The notes beneath the pieces were generated by a model, which worked only from the letters and a program-made list of their open reading frames with translations, did not search any database and was not told the origin of the DNA. From Malonomonas rubra (lineage in GTDB: Bacteria > Desulfobacterota > Desulfuromonadia > Desulfuromonadales > Geopsychrobacteraceae), in NCBI RefSeq assembly GCF_003247215.1, contig NZ_QKAP01000059.1, forward strand, positions 1 to 38,754: 38,754 bases of DNA, given 5' to 3'. Of this stretch, positions 1 through 7,861 are shown piece after piece. Both the position numbers and the translations under genes were made by a program. Every line of letters starts with the position of its first letter. The first letter of the stretch is position 1.

Positions 1-25
1 CTTTAGACTGGCAAGGAGTGACAAG

Positions 26-449
26 ATGGCAAAAATTGACACACTTTTCAAGATGATGCAGCAACAGTGGGCCAGTGATCTGCATATTTTGACCGGAGTA
101 CCGCCAATCAGCTGAAGTTGGCTGAAGGGGTACGCAAGATGACCAGCTTCAAGAAAGGGCTGGTGCTGGTGACCCCACGTGCCGATCGGCAGCGGCAAGT
201 CGATTACCCTGGCAGCTCTGGAGATCATGCATGGCAACGCGGCGATCGGCAACCTGATCCGGGAGGGGAAGATCTTCCAGAATCTGTCAATCATTCACAC
301 TGCCTACAATGGATGGGATGCAGTTGATGGACACCCACCTGATGAGCCTGCTCGACGATGGGCGGACCACACCACGAGAATCGTATCGTTGCGCGGTGGA
401 AAAAAGTACTTTCGAGTCAAAGTTGCCACCGGACGAGCAGGCCGAGTAG
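26..449 (+). pseudogene. Decayed PilT-like twitching-motility ATPase
   Basis: This is a remnant of a type IV pilus retraction ATPase. An AAGGAG ribosome site precedes an ATG at 26 that opens a 29-codon PilT-like N-terminus (MAKIDTLFKMMQQ, then ASDLH) and stops at 113. A second frame holds KKGLVLVT, which normally runs into the Walker A loop. The loop itself (GSGKS) is one frame away, starting about 179. It is followed directly by the late-protein segment AIGNLIREGK, so roughly 130 residues (Walker B, Asp and His boxes) are missing. From 318 a third frame continues with MQLMDTHLMSLL to a stop at 447. At least three frame changes and one large deletion make it non-functional. I infer it is a dead paralogue of pilT/pilU; an intact pilT is expected elsewhere. 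Confidence 0.8.
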
Positions 450-572
450 TTGTTTCGGATTCCTAAAAACCGTATAGTGGAAAAGTCGGGGTGACTTTGA
501 TGTCGTCCCTGTTCATTGCTGGACAGAACTCGGGCGAGCGTTAGCTCATTCCTGCAGATTTTGGATAAAATT

Positions 573-1550
573 TTGCGTGACACTTTTGCTCGAAAAATAG
601 ATTATCTACGGATTTCGGTGACCGATCGCTGCAATCTGCGCTGCCGCTACTGCATGCCGGAAGGGGGGGTGGTGTCGCTCGGACATGATGCGATCCTCAG
701 TTACGAAGAGCTTTTTCGGGTGGCGCGCGTCGCGGTGGAGCTTGGGGTGCGGAAAATTCGCCTGACCGGCGGTGAGCCGCTGGTGCGCAAAGGACTTCTC
801 GGGTTTGTCGAGGCACTGGCGAAGTTGCCGCAGCAGCCGGAGATCACTTTGACCAGCAATGGCTTGTTGCTTGCGGAAAATGCCTTGGCGCTAAAAGAGG
901 CCGGTCTGGCGCGGGTCAATGTCAGCCTAGACAGTCTGCGTCCAGAGCGCTTTGCCCATCTTACACGTTGCGATGCGCTTGAACAGGTCTGGCGTGGAGT
1001 GCACAGCGCGGAAGCGGCCGGGTTGACGCCGATCAAAATCAACATGGTGCCGATCCTTGGCGTCAACGAGGATGAGATCGCTGATTTTGCCCGTCTAACG
1101 TTCGCACATCCCTGGCAAGTGCGCTTTATCGAGTTCATGCCGCTCAGCCCCGAGCTGGAGTATTCCACCGAACAGCTGTATCCCGCGGCAAACATATACG
1201 CCGACCTGCAGAAGATCGCCGGGTTGACAGAGGTGGCGCGACAGGGGCCAGCCGGGCCGGCACGCCTCTACCAGTTTGAGGGAGCGCAAGGCTCTGTAGG
1301 AATTATCCCTGCGGTTTCAGAGCATTTTTGCCGCGAGTGCAACCGACTGAGGCTGACCGCAGATGGTCAGTTGCGGCCCTGCCTATTGGCTCCGCAGGAA
1401 ATAGATCTGCGAACAATGCTGCGGGCGGGAGTTTCTGACCAAGTGCTGGCGGAACAGTTGGAAAAATCGGTAGCAGCCAAACCGCAGCAGCACCACTTGG
1501 ATAAAGGAGATGGTACGGGGGGGAGGCATATGCAGGGGATTGGTGGTTGA
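573..1550 (+). CDS. moaA: GTP 3',8-cyclase MoaA (molybdenum cofactor step 1)
   Basis: MoaA is a radical SAM enzyme that, with MoaC, converts GTP to cyclic pyranopterin monophosphate, the first intermediate of molybdopterin. The N-terminal cluster motif CNLRCRYC (CxxxCxxC) follows the typical opening KIDYLRISVTDR. The C-terminal substrate cluster is CRECNRLRLTADGQLRPC, and the protein ends in Gly-Gly, which is required in this family. The reading frame is open from 516, but its first residues do not look like MoaA. TTG at 573 (GGAT about 7 bases upstream) gives 325 aa, the usual length; TTG at 561 is also possible. The only other moa gene here, moaC, lies about 21 kb away on the other strand. 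The product is very clear; the start is not. Confidence 0.93.
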   Translation: MRDTFARKIDYLRISVTDRCNLRCRYCMPEGGVVSLGHDAILSYEELFRVARVAVELGVRKIRLTGGEPLVRKGLLGFVEALAKLPQQPEITLTSNGLLLAENALALKEAGLARVNVSLDSLRPERFAHLTRCDALEQVWRGVHSAEAAGLTPIKINMVPILGVNEDEIADFARLTFAHPWQVRFIEFMPLSPELEYSTEQLYPAANIYADLQKIAGLTEVARQGPAGPARLYQFEGAQGSVGIIPAVSEHFCRECNRLRLTADGQLRPCLLAPQEIDLRTMLRAGVSDQVLAEQLEKSVAAKPQQHHLDKGDGTGGRHMQGIGG

Positions 1551-1556
1551 TGGCGA

Positions 1557-1588
1557 AAAAAAAGGAGCGGACAACCGCTCCTTTTTTA
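1557..1588. terminator. Bidirectional intrinsic terminator between moaA and tatA
   Basis: AAAAGGAGCGG and CCGCTCCTTTT pair around a four-base loop. There is an A-run on the left and a T-run on the right, so the hairpin can end transcription from both converging genes. Confidence 0.85.
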
Positions 1589-1607
1589 ATCTTCAAGCTG
1601 GCACCTA

Positions 1608-1817
1608 TCAGGCGTCCTTTTTCGAGTCGTCCTGGTTGTCTATCTTTTCGACCTTGGCTTCTTCGATTTCCTCTTCTTCAGCATCGCTCATGCCTTTTTT
1701 GAAGTTGCGCAGGCCTTTACCGAGCGAGCTACCGACTTGCGGCAATTTGCCGGCTCCGAAGATGATCATCACCAGCACCAGGATGATCAGTAATTCTTGA
1801 GTTCCCAATCCGAACAT
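1608..1817 (-). CDS. tatA: Twin-arginine translocase subunit TatA
   Basis: TatA/E-type component of the Tat protein export pore. The 69-aa protein starts MFGLGTQELLIILVL, a short N-terminal membrane helix. This is followed by the FGAGKLPQVG hinge, an amphipathic helix (SSLGKGLRNFKKGM) and an acidic, charged tail. The start at 1817 is set by a strong TTAGGAGGAAAG ribosome site six bases upstream; the frame is open 20 codons further but without a site. No tatB or tatC is present here. The two Tat-signal proteins of the Hyb hydrogenase (HybS, HybA) encoded nearby are the obvious clients. A perfect palindrome lies immediately upstream. Confidence 0.93.
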   Translation of the reverse strand: MFGLGTQELLIILVLVMIIFGAGKLPQVGSSLGKGLRNFKKGMSDAEEEEIEEAKVEKIDNQDDSKKDA

Positions 1818-1836
1818 CTCTTTCCTCCTAATATGG

Positions 1837-1855
1837 ATAAAACGAAACGTTTTAT
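1837..1855. repeat. Perfect palindrome upstream of tatA
   Basis: ATAAAACG and CGTTTTAT are separated by AAA, 20 bases before the tatA start. This could be an operator or a leader hairpin. No T-run follows it in the tatA direction, so it is not a standard terminator. Confidence 0.5.
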
Positions 1856-1989
1856 TTTCCAAAGAGATAACATACACCGGTCGAGGAAAAAAGACAATCT
1901 ATGTTGCTTGTGTATACGGGGATTGATTTTTTTTCAAAAGGGCTTCGCACCTGCCGTCGCTGACAAAAGGCGCGAAGAAGAGAGGGGTA

Positions 1990-2740
1990 AAATTCAGACC
2001 AGGCAATGGCCTGAGCCGACAATCCTTCGCTGGGAGCGGGCTCTCTTCTGAGTTGGCCGTGTTGTTCTGAGTCACCTGATCGATCTGACTAAGACCGGTG
2101 TTGACTTTCGCAATGCCGAAAGCCTATTCCTTGCTGGCTGCAGTGATTTCTGCAACCAAGTTGGGTACCTTGGTAATGCTGTCGATGATTTCACTTAACC
2201 CATGAGTTGTTTCATCGGCAATCTGCGCACCGTTTTCGGGTTTGTAAACCGAGCTTTGAATCAGCGCGTTCGTCTCAATGGGGCCTTGGCACTGCGGGCT
2301 GCTAAATTAAGTACTTCTTCGGCGATTACGGCGAAGTCTTTACTGTGCTGACCGGCGCGAGCCGCTTCGTCTGCGGCATTGAGTGCCAATAGGTTGATCT
2401 GGAAGGCGATTTCGTCGATCGCTTTGATGATCTTGGTGATTCCCTAGCCAGATTTTTTGATCTCGGCCATGGCGTTGACCATCTGCAGCATTTTCTGGTT
2501 GCCCGATTCGGCTGTCTGTTTTGCACTGGTCGAAAGGCTTCGGCTTGCTCGGCGTTGGTGGCGCTGAACTGAATCTGACGGGCCATTCGCTTCATTGACG
2601 TGCTGATCTCTTCCAGCGAAGCTGCCGAGGTAGTTGCCCCGTGAGAAAGTTGCTGGGCATTGTCGGAATCCTGCAGGGCCAGATTCAGCGAGACTTTTGC
2701 TGTTGGACATTTGTGCTAGCAATTTGTGACTCCTCCGTCC
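1990..2740 (-). pseudogene. Decayed methyl-accepting chemotaxis protein (signalling domain only)
   Basis: Reading the minus strand across several frames gives the conserved order of a chemoreceptor signalling domain. The pieces are [45 protein letters not shown] (the hairpin-tip approach), [19 protein letters not shown], an ITAASKEQ methylation-type segment, and SQIDQVTQNNTANSEES near the end. Frameshifts and in-frame stops interrupt it in at least three places. No sensor, membrane or HAMP part is visible upstream; the remnant fades near 2740 and ends around 1990. It is clearly non-coding now. Together with the pilT remnant it marks this end of the window as a decaying motility/chemotaxis region. 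Confidence 0.8.
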
Positions 2741-2923
2741 CCTCAAGCGGAATGATAAAACAAAAAAATAAGAAGTTATTAATGTGGCAAGAAGATTTGT
2801 CACTTATGATAAAAATAATCTAATAAATGATTGTTTCCCTTCTTCTCACTTGGATGATTAAGGTTCAGGTTAGGCTAAGGATATAGTAGCTTTCGGTTTT
2901 CCATGTTTCCTAGCTTTATAAGT

Positions 2924-3379
2924 TCAGATATCGGCAATGAGGTTGCTTAAAATTCCTGGCAGGGCTGCTTCAATTTCATTGCTTAAATGGGTTGCCGGTT
3001 GGCAGGTATTGATCTGTATCAGATGCAGACTGAGAGGGGAAAGCTGGTTCAGTTTTTGTGCTGTTAGGAGAATTTCCTGGAGATTGAAACTGTGACCGCT
3101 CTGCCAAGCGTCTGACAGCAGGAGGTTGGGTAAGTCGGCATTGTGAAATATTTTGTGGGTTCCCGGCACAGCCCCGAAGTCCGCCGCGTCGATGAGGAGT
3201 ACCTTTCGACAGTCGCTCAACAAAGGCAATAGCTTAAATCCGCCGCAGCCACCGTCGATTAGCTCGACTGCCTCGGGGAGTTGGATTTTTTCCAGCCGGT
3301 GGATGATTTCGATTCCGACTCCGTCATCTGCCATCAAGGGGTTGCCGACGCCGATGATTCTGATTTGGTCGGATGACAT
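2924..3379 (-). CDS. [NiFe] hydrogenase maturation protease (for the group 3b-like enzyme)
   Basis: Endopeptidase of the HycI/HybD/HoxW family. It trims the C-terminal tail of the large subunit after nickel insertion. It is 151 aa with the N-terminal motif GVGNPLMADDGVG. The metal-checking residues are visible: Asp in the MADDG segment, Asp in LIDGG and His in SGHSF. It is the last gene of the operon, three bases after the large-subunit stop, so its substrate is presumably that subunit. It is distinct from the HybP protease of the Hyb operon, as expected since these proteases are usually specific to one large subunit. It opens in ATG at 3379. Confidence 0.9.
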   Translation of the reverse strand: MSSDQIRIIGVGNPLMADDGVGIEIIHRLEKIQLPEAVELIDGGCGGFKLLPLLSDCRKVLLIDAADFGAVPGTHKIFHNADLPNLLLSDAWQSGHSFNLQEILLTAQKLNQLSPLSLHLIQINTCQPATHLSNEIEAALPGILSNLIADI

Positions 3380-3382
3380 TTG

Positions 3383-4663
3383 TCAGTTCAGATCAATTTT
3401 CAGCAGGTGAGTGGAGCAGCTCAAGCAGGGGTCGTAGGCTCGGATTAGCATCTCCAGACGCTGTTTGATCTGTGATTCTGGCAACTTCAGTAATTCTGGC
3501 AACAGCTGTTGCAGATCGGCCTCAACCGCGGCCAGATTCTGGGCGGTGGGGATCACGCAGTCCGCAGCCTTGAGAAATCCCTTTGCATCGAATTGATAGC
3601 TGTGAAAAAGCAGCCCTCGCGGTGCTTCCACGGCGGCTGTACTGCAGCCCCCCGCTGATGGGGTATCTTTGCCTCGTATCTGGGTCATCCCGCACAGCAG
3701 AAGCTCGTCAATGGTATGCAGCGCCTCCTCGGTAAAGTGCACCACTTCGACCAAGCGGGCTTTGAGGTTTTCAAACGGGTTGAGTCCGTTCGGATTGAGA
3801 TCAAGTGCTGAGCAGACTCGTTTAGCCATTGCTGAGAGTTTGTCCTGTCCATGCCGCAAGCGGGCCTGAGGGCCAACCATGTAGCTGCCGTGCTGGTTTC
3901 GGGCGAGCTTGGCGGTCGATTGGGGGGAAATATACTCCTCAATCTCTTCCCGATAAATGGTGGCCGGATAGTTGGTGCCGCAACTGCTCTGGATCTGTTG
4001 GTTGTGTAGGGGGTAGCGGTCATCCGGTGCCACGCTCAGTGTTTCCCGCTGGCGGCAGAACTGCGGATATTCGAAACTGGCAAACAGTTCCACGGTGGCT
4101 TCCAGGTCAGGCAGGCCGGCAACCAGTTCCTGACGGAGTTTCTTTAATTCAGCGGCTTCGGGACGGGCGGAAAAGCCGCCTATGCAGGTCGTTACCGGAT
4201 GGATCGGGCGACCGCCGACCACTTCGCATATTCGGTTGGCGGTTCGCTTTAGCCGCAACGCGCGGGCGACCAGTTCCTGTTTTTCATCCAACAGGTGAAA
4301 CAGGCTCGGGGTGTTGAAATAGTCGGGAAGCGCCATGAAATAGAGTTGCAGCAGATGGCTCTGGACGATTTCGCCATAGCTGAGCAGGCAGCGTAACAAT
4401 TGTGCTTGGACTGGCACCTCGATGCCGAGGGCCGCTTCCGTGGTCATTAGCGAGGCCAGGGTATGAGAAATGGAGCACACCCCGCAGACGCGGGCAACGA
4501 TGGTCGCCACATCAGAATAATGCCGTCCCTGCAACATCGCTTCAAAAAAGCGCGGCGTCTCGACGATCTGCAGCTGGCAACTAGTTATTTTCCCCGCTTC
4601 CCGGTCGATGACCAGATGAGCATGACCTTCGATTCGAGTCAGATAATCGAGTTCGATCTTCAT
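3383..4663 (-). CDS. hydA: Group 3b-like [NiFe] hydrogenase large (alpha) subunit
   Basis: Carries the Ni-Fe(CN)2CO active site of a cytoplasmic bidirectional hydrogenase. It is 426 aa, short like group 3 large subunits. It opens MKIELDYLTRIEGHAHL, with the L1 motif RVCGVC (Cys 60 and 63) and the L2 motif DPCLSCSTH (Cys 413 and 416) near the end. A seven-residue tail after His 419 would be the part removed by the downstream protease; short tails are known in archaeal group 3b enzymes. Its ATG overlaps the small-subunit stop (ATGA). Gene order beta-gamma, delta, alpha matches the hydBGDA sulfhydrogenase type, so I call it 3b-like; a phylogeny could shift the subgroup. Confidence 0.9.
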   Translation of the reverse strand: MKIELDYLTRIEGHAHLVIDREAGKITSCQLQIVETPRFFEAMLQGRHYSDVATIVARVCGVCSISHTLASLMTTEAALGIEVPVQAQLLRCLLSYGEIVQSHLLQLYFMALPDYFNTPSLFHLLDEKQELVARALRLKRTANRICEVVGGRPIHPVTTCIGGFSARPEAAELKKLRQELVAGLPDLEATVELFASFEYPQFCRQRETLSVAPDDRYPLHNQQIQSSCGTNYPATIYREEIEEYISPQSTAKLARNQHGSYMVGPQARLRHGQDKLSAMAKRVCSALDLNPNGLNPFENLKARLVEVVHFTEEALHTIDELLLCGMTQIRGKDTPSAGGCSTAAVEAPRGLLFHSYQFDAKGFLKAADCVIPTAQNLAAVEADLQQLLPELLKLPESQIKQRLEMLIRAYDPCLSCSTHLLKIDLN

Positions 4664-5394
4664 GCCGGCCTCTCGTTGACGTTGAAGGTTCTGTACTGTT
4701 CGAGAATTTCTTCCACCGTCAAACCGTGTTCTTCGAGGATGCGATGATACGGTGAAGTGCGCGGGTTGTCGATCAGCCCACGGCAGCCGCGGCAGTGAGT
4801 GCCGCCGTCGATGCAGATCGCTCGGCAGCCGGCCCGGGTGATCGGTCCCATGCAGACCTGGCCGTAATCGAAACTACAGGGGTATTCCGCCAGCTTGCAT
4901 TCGACGCAGACGGCAAAGCCGGGAAGTTCCGGCTGCTGTTTCAGCAACAGCGCCTGCAGAATGGCGAGGAACTCTTGGCCGTCGATTGGGCAGCCGGGGA
5001 TCCGGTAGTCGACCTTCACCAATTTACTTAGCGCATGCGGCGTTTCGGTATAGAGGTGAGGCAGGTCGGCGCCGTAAACTTCCTGACGCAGAACTTCGGG
5101 TGTGCGGTCGCTGCCGAGGGCGTTAACGCCGCCGTTGTCGGCACAGGAACCGAGCGCGATCAGGATGTCGCTGCGTCGGCGAATTTCCAACAGCCGTTCA
5201 CGATCACCGGGGCGGCAGATGCTCCCCTCGACAAAGGCGATGTCGATCTGTTCAGCGCTGCCGCTGTGAAGTTCGCGGAACTCAACGATTTCGACCAGCT
5301 GCAGAACCTGTAGCAACTGCTCCTCCAGGTTCATCACCGTCAGCTGACACCCTTCGCAACCGGCAAAATCGAAAAAACCGATCTTTGTTTTCAT
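4660..5394 (-). CDS. hydD: Group 3b-like [NiFe] hydrogenase small (delta) subunit
   Basis: Electron-transfer small subunit, 244 aa, with no signal peptide, so cytoplasmic. It opens MKTKIGFFDFAGCEGCQL, giving the proximal cluster cysteines 13 and 16, then GSCADNGG and GCPIDGQEF, which complete that cluster. A C-terminal Cys-rich block (CVECKLAEYPC, GQVCMGP, AGCRAICIDGGTHCRGCRG) binds further clusters. It is translationally coupled by ATGA overlaps to the beta-gamma fusion before it and the large subunit after it. Electrons would pass between the NiFe site and the iron-sulfur/flavin protein. Confidence 0.9.
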   Translation of the reverse strand: MKTKIGFFDFAGCEGCQLTVMNLEEQLLQVLQLVEIVEFRELHSGSAEQIDIAFVEGSICRPGDRERLLEIRRRSDILIALGSCADNGGVNALGSDRTPEVLRQEVYGADLPHLYTETPHALSKLVKVDYRIPGCPIDGQEFLAILQALLLKQQPELPGFAVCVECKLAEYPCSFDYGQVCMGPITRAGCRAICIDGGTHCRGCRGLIDNPRTSPYHRILEEHGLTVEEILEQYRTFNVNERPA

Positions 5395-7280
5395 CGTTCG
5401 ATTGCCTCGGCCAGATGTTTAATGCTGCTGTAGGGAAAGATTGGTCCGCATTCGCAAACGCAGATGTTGTTGATCCTGCATTTTCCGCACTTGCCAAGCC
5501 CGCATTTCATATGCCGCTCCAGGTTCAAGTAAACGCTCTCTTCGCTCAGCCCCATACGGAACAAGAGCGGATTGACCTGTCGATACATTTCAGGCGGTCC
5601 GGAAAGAGAAGCGACCGTGCGCTGCGGATCGATATCGAGATCCTTGAACAGGTAGCTGACATCCTGTGGGGGGATGCCCCAGCTGTTTTGCGGATCCTTA
5701 ACCGCAATCCGGCAATCGATCTGGCCTGATTGGTGCCAGTTGAGCAAATCGCTGGGAAAAATCAGCGCATCTATATCCTTGGCCCCGCAGATCAGGGTAA
5801 TGCGGCCGTATTTCTGCCGCTCGGCCAATGCCGCCAGCAACAGCGAGCGGATCGCCAGTAGACCTCGTCCTCGGGCAACAAGCAACAGGTCTTTATCCTG
5901 CATCTTTTCGAGCGAGTAGCCACTGCCGAACGGGCCACGGATGCCTATACTGTCACCCTTGCGGGTTCGATGCAGGGCCTGGGTCAGGGCGCCGGCCTTG
6001 CGTACCACCAGTTCGATTTCCTGTCCACCGTCCGGGGCCGACGCGATCGAGAAGGGAGCTTCGCCAAGGCCGAATACCGACATCTGCAAGAAACTGCCGG
6101 GAGAAAAGTCGATCGTCTGTGGTAGGCGAAGACGGAACAGTCGATCCAGTTCACTGAGCTGCTGGACATCAATGACCTGGGCCATCAGCGGTTGGTATTC
6201 GCTGCCGGGGCTGCTGGCAGGTAGCTGAGAGGAGTCGGCAAACAGTCGGTTGAGCACCGTGACCGGTTCTATCTCGGAAAGACATTCGCGGCTGCAACGT
6301 CCGCAACCGACACAGGCCGTGCGCTGATGCTTTTCCCACAGATACTTGTATTTTCGATAGAATCGGTGGCGCTGGCGATCGGCCTGACTGGAGCGGAAAT
6401 TGTTGCCGTCTGCGACCTGGGCAAACTGGTCGAATTGACAGGAATCCCAGGTGCGCACCCGTTGCCCTTCCTGTAGGTTGATCTCAAGTTTATCTTGAAC
6501 ATTGAAGCAGTAGCAGCTGGGGCAAAGCAGGGTGCAGGAGCCGCAGCCGAGACACCTGTGTCCGAGCTCTTGCCAGGTCTTGTCTTCGTAAGCTTCCCCA
6601 AGCAGGGATGGGAGGGATTCGGCTGGAAATTGAATCTGGTTGCTGCATTGCTTGACTTGTAATGGCAACGGCGATTCTTCTGGGCCAGCAAAGATTTCGG
6701 GGGCATGGGTCTGCAGCAGTTTGCGGCCCCGCTCGCTGCCGGTCTGTACTAGGTAATAGTTGTCGCGGCGATGCAGGAACAGGTCGAAACCGTGGGCAAT
6801 CCGATCGGTGCCGAGGCTGGTGCAGAAGCAGTACTCGTCAGGTGCACAGTCAACCCCGACCAGCAAAGTTGCTTCCCGCTTGGCACGGTAAGAGCTGTCG
6901 GTTTCCCCCTCGAAAAGGCAATCGTCGAGGATTTTTACCGCATGTAGGTCACAGGGGTGCATGCCGAAGATGATCCGTGGCGCGGCAGCGGTTTCCGGCT
7001 GGAGCAGGATGTTTTCGTCCAGTTTGAAACGGAAAAGCTGGTCCCAGTTCGGAAACAGGAATTTTTTCGGGGAGTGGACGTCGGGTGGAAATTCCAGAAT
7101 CAGGTCGGCGGCATCTTGCAGGGTGTCGAGAGTCAGGCGGTTGCGCTTTTTCTGTACACCGATCACATCGTAGGCGAGCAGCAGTGAACGGACGAATCTT
7201 AAGATCTCCGTAGGTTGGATGGCGCGCCACAGGGAGGTCGATGGGAGGTGTTCCGCTTGTGTGATAGTTTGCTGCTGCAT
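5391..7280 (-). CDS. Fused beta-gamma subunit of group 3b-like hydrogenase (4Fe-4S plus FAD/NAD(P) plus 2Fe-2S)
   Basis: Diaphorase part of the hydrogenase; it would exchange electrons between the small subunit and NAD(P)H. Residues 1-345 match the beta (HydB-type) subunit, with CLGCGSCTLLC at about 249-253 and CVGCGRCSREC near 323. Residues 370-629 match the gamma (HydG-type) subunit, with the flavin motif APFSIAS near 408 and a C-terminal 2Fe-2S motif CGLGKCGKC. In archaeal enzymes these are two genes; here they are one frame. The nucleotide-binding loop reads VARGRGLLAIRS, lacking the usual GGxG-x-xP pattern. The frame is open from a TTG at 7331, but a sigma-70-like promoter puts the transcript start at about 7331. 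ATG at 7280 is therefore preferred, although no clear ribosome site precedes it. Confidence 0.88.
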   Translation of the reverse strand: MQQQTITQAEHLPSTSLWRAIQPTEILRFVRSLLLAYDVIGVQKKRNRLTLDTLQDAADLILEFPPDVHSPKKFLFPNWDQLFRFKLDENILLQPETAAAPRIIFGMHPCDLHAVKILDDCLFEGETDSSYRAKREATLLVGVDCAPDEYCFCTSLGTDRIAHGFDLFLHRRDNYYLVQTGSERGRKLLQTHAPEIFAGPEESPLPLQVKQCSNQIQFPAESLPSLLGEAYEDKTWQELGHRCLGCGSCTLLCPSCYCFNVQDKLEINLQEGQRVRTWDSCQFDQFAQVADGNNFRSSQADRQRHRFYRKYKYLWEKHQRTACVGCGRCSRECLSEIEPVTVLNRLFADSSQLPASSPGSEYQPLMAQVIDVQQLSELDRLFRLRLPQTIDFSPGSFLQMSVFGLGEAPFSIASAPDGGQEIELVVRKAGALTQALHRTRKGDSIGIRGPFGSGYSLEKMQDKDLLLVARGRGLLAIRSLLLAALAERQKYGRITLICGAKDIDALIFPSDLLNWHQSGQIDCRIAVKDPQNSWGIPPQDVSYLFKDLDIDPQRTVASLSGPPEMYRQVNPLLFRMGLSEESVYLNLERHMKCGLGKCGKCRINNICVCECGPIFPYSSIKHLAEAIER

Positions 7281-7337
7281 CGAAAATTGTGCCGATTCTA
7301 TTTTTGCTAAAGGATAAGTCAGCTGATCCAAGTTAAA

Positions 7338-7366
7338 ATTCTAGTCTGGTAGGCAAAGCCGGTCAA
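7338..7366 (-). promoter_or_regulatory. Sigma-70-like promoter of the group 3b-like hydrogenase operon
   Basis: On the minus strand TTGACC (7361-7366) and TAGAAT (7338-7343) are 17 bases apart. The predicted transcript start, about 7331, leaves a leader of about 50 bases to the ATG at 7280. This is why the TTG at 7331 is not taken as the start. Confidence 0.6.
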
Positions 7367-7508
7367 GTTTAAACATTTTTGTATACATTTGACCGAAAAT
7401 GGTCTCTGTTTCGATTTTTGATAGATCGGATATTGAGTTGCTAGAAGGATTGTGATAAAGGAAATAGTCTCATTAAAAATGTAAAGCTAATTGAAAAGGG
7501 AGTAGTTT

Positions 7509-7766
7509 ATGTCGTTTGGTGAGCTGATTGCTCAGGCAGGGCGGCAACGCAGGATCGTCCGCCTGAAGTTGAAATCAAAAGATGGCCAGTCGTTACCACA
7601 ATCGGTTGAATTTGAACCTTACAGTTCGCGGGAATTTGGTGGCAAGGTTTCGTTCTTCTGTCTTGATGTGGAGAGGTTTGCCTGTCTGAACGTCGATCTG
7701 GCTTCGGTTGTTGACGTGGAAATTACCGAGCGAAGATTTAAGCCACGCTTTCCGGTCGCGTTTTGA
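7509..7766 (+). CDS. Small WYL-like single-domain protein
   Basis: An 85-aa protein preceded by a GGGAG ribosome site nine bases before the ATG. Its shape resembles the core of WYL domains (Sm-like folds found in regulators that bind ligands or nucleic acid). It has an RRIVRLKLKSKDG strand pair, then VEFEPYSSREFGGK, a strand with FFCLDVERFACLNVD, and an ending DVEITERRFKPRFPVAF. Basic residues are frequent and there is no helix-turn-helix or signal peptide. It stands alone between the two hydrogenase operons, pointing against both, and ends at a strong bidirectional terminator. The WYL assignment is by pattern only. The gene itself is likely real given the ribosome site and terminator. Confidence 0.6.
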   Translation: MSFGELIAQAGRQRRIVRLKLKSKDGQSLPQSVEFEPYSSREFGGKVSFFCLDVERFACLNVDLASVVDVEITERRFKPRFPVAF

Positions 7767-7796
7767 CCTGAGTTCTAAAAAAGTTTTTTGACCGTT

Positions 7797-7834
7797 AAAA
7801 AGCGGGCCACTGATTTTCAGAGGCCCGCTTTTTT
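7797..7834. terminator. Bidirectional intrinsic terminator between the WYL-like gene and hybB
   Basis: AGCGGGCC (7801-7808) pairs with GGCCCGCT (7822-7829), and an inner CTGA pairs with TCAG. It is flanked by an A-run and a T-run, so it serves both converging transcripts. Confidence 0.9.
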
Positions 7835-7861
7835 GTGCCACTTAGCAGGATCTGGGCTTTT

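Noticed and set aside
7281-7331. TTG start at 7331 for the beta-gamma hydrogenase subunit
   Set aside because: It coincides with the predicted transcript start of the -35/-10 promoter, leaving no leader.
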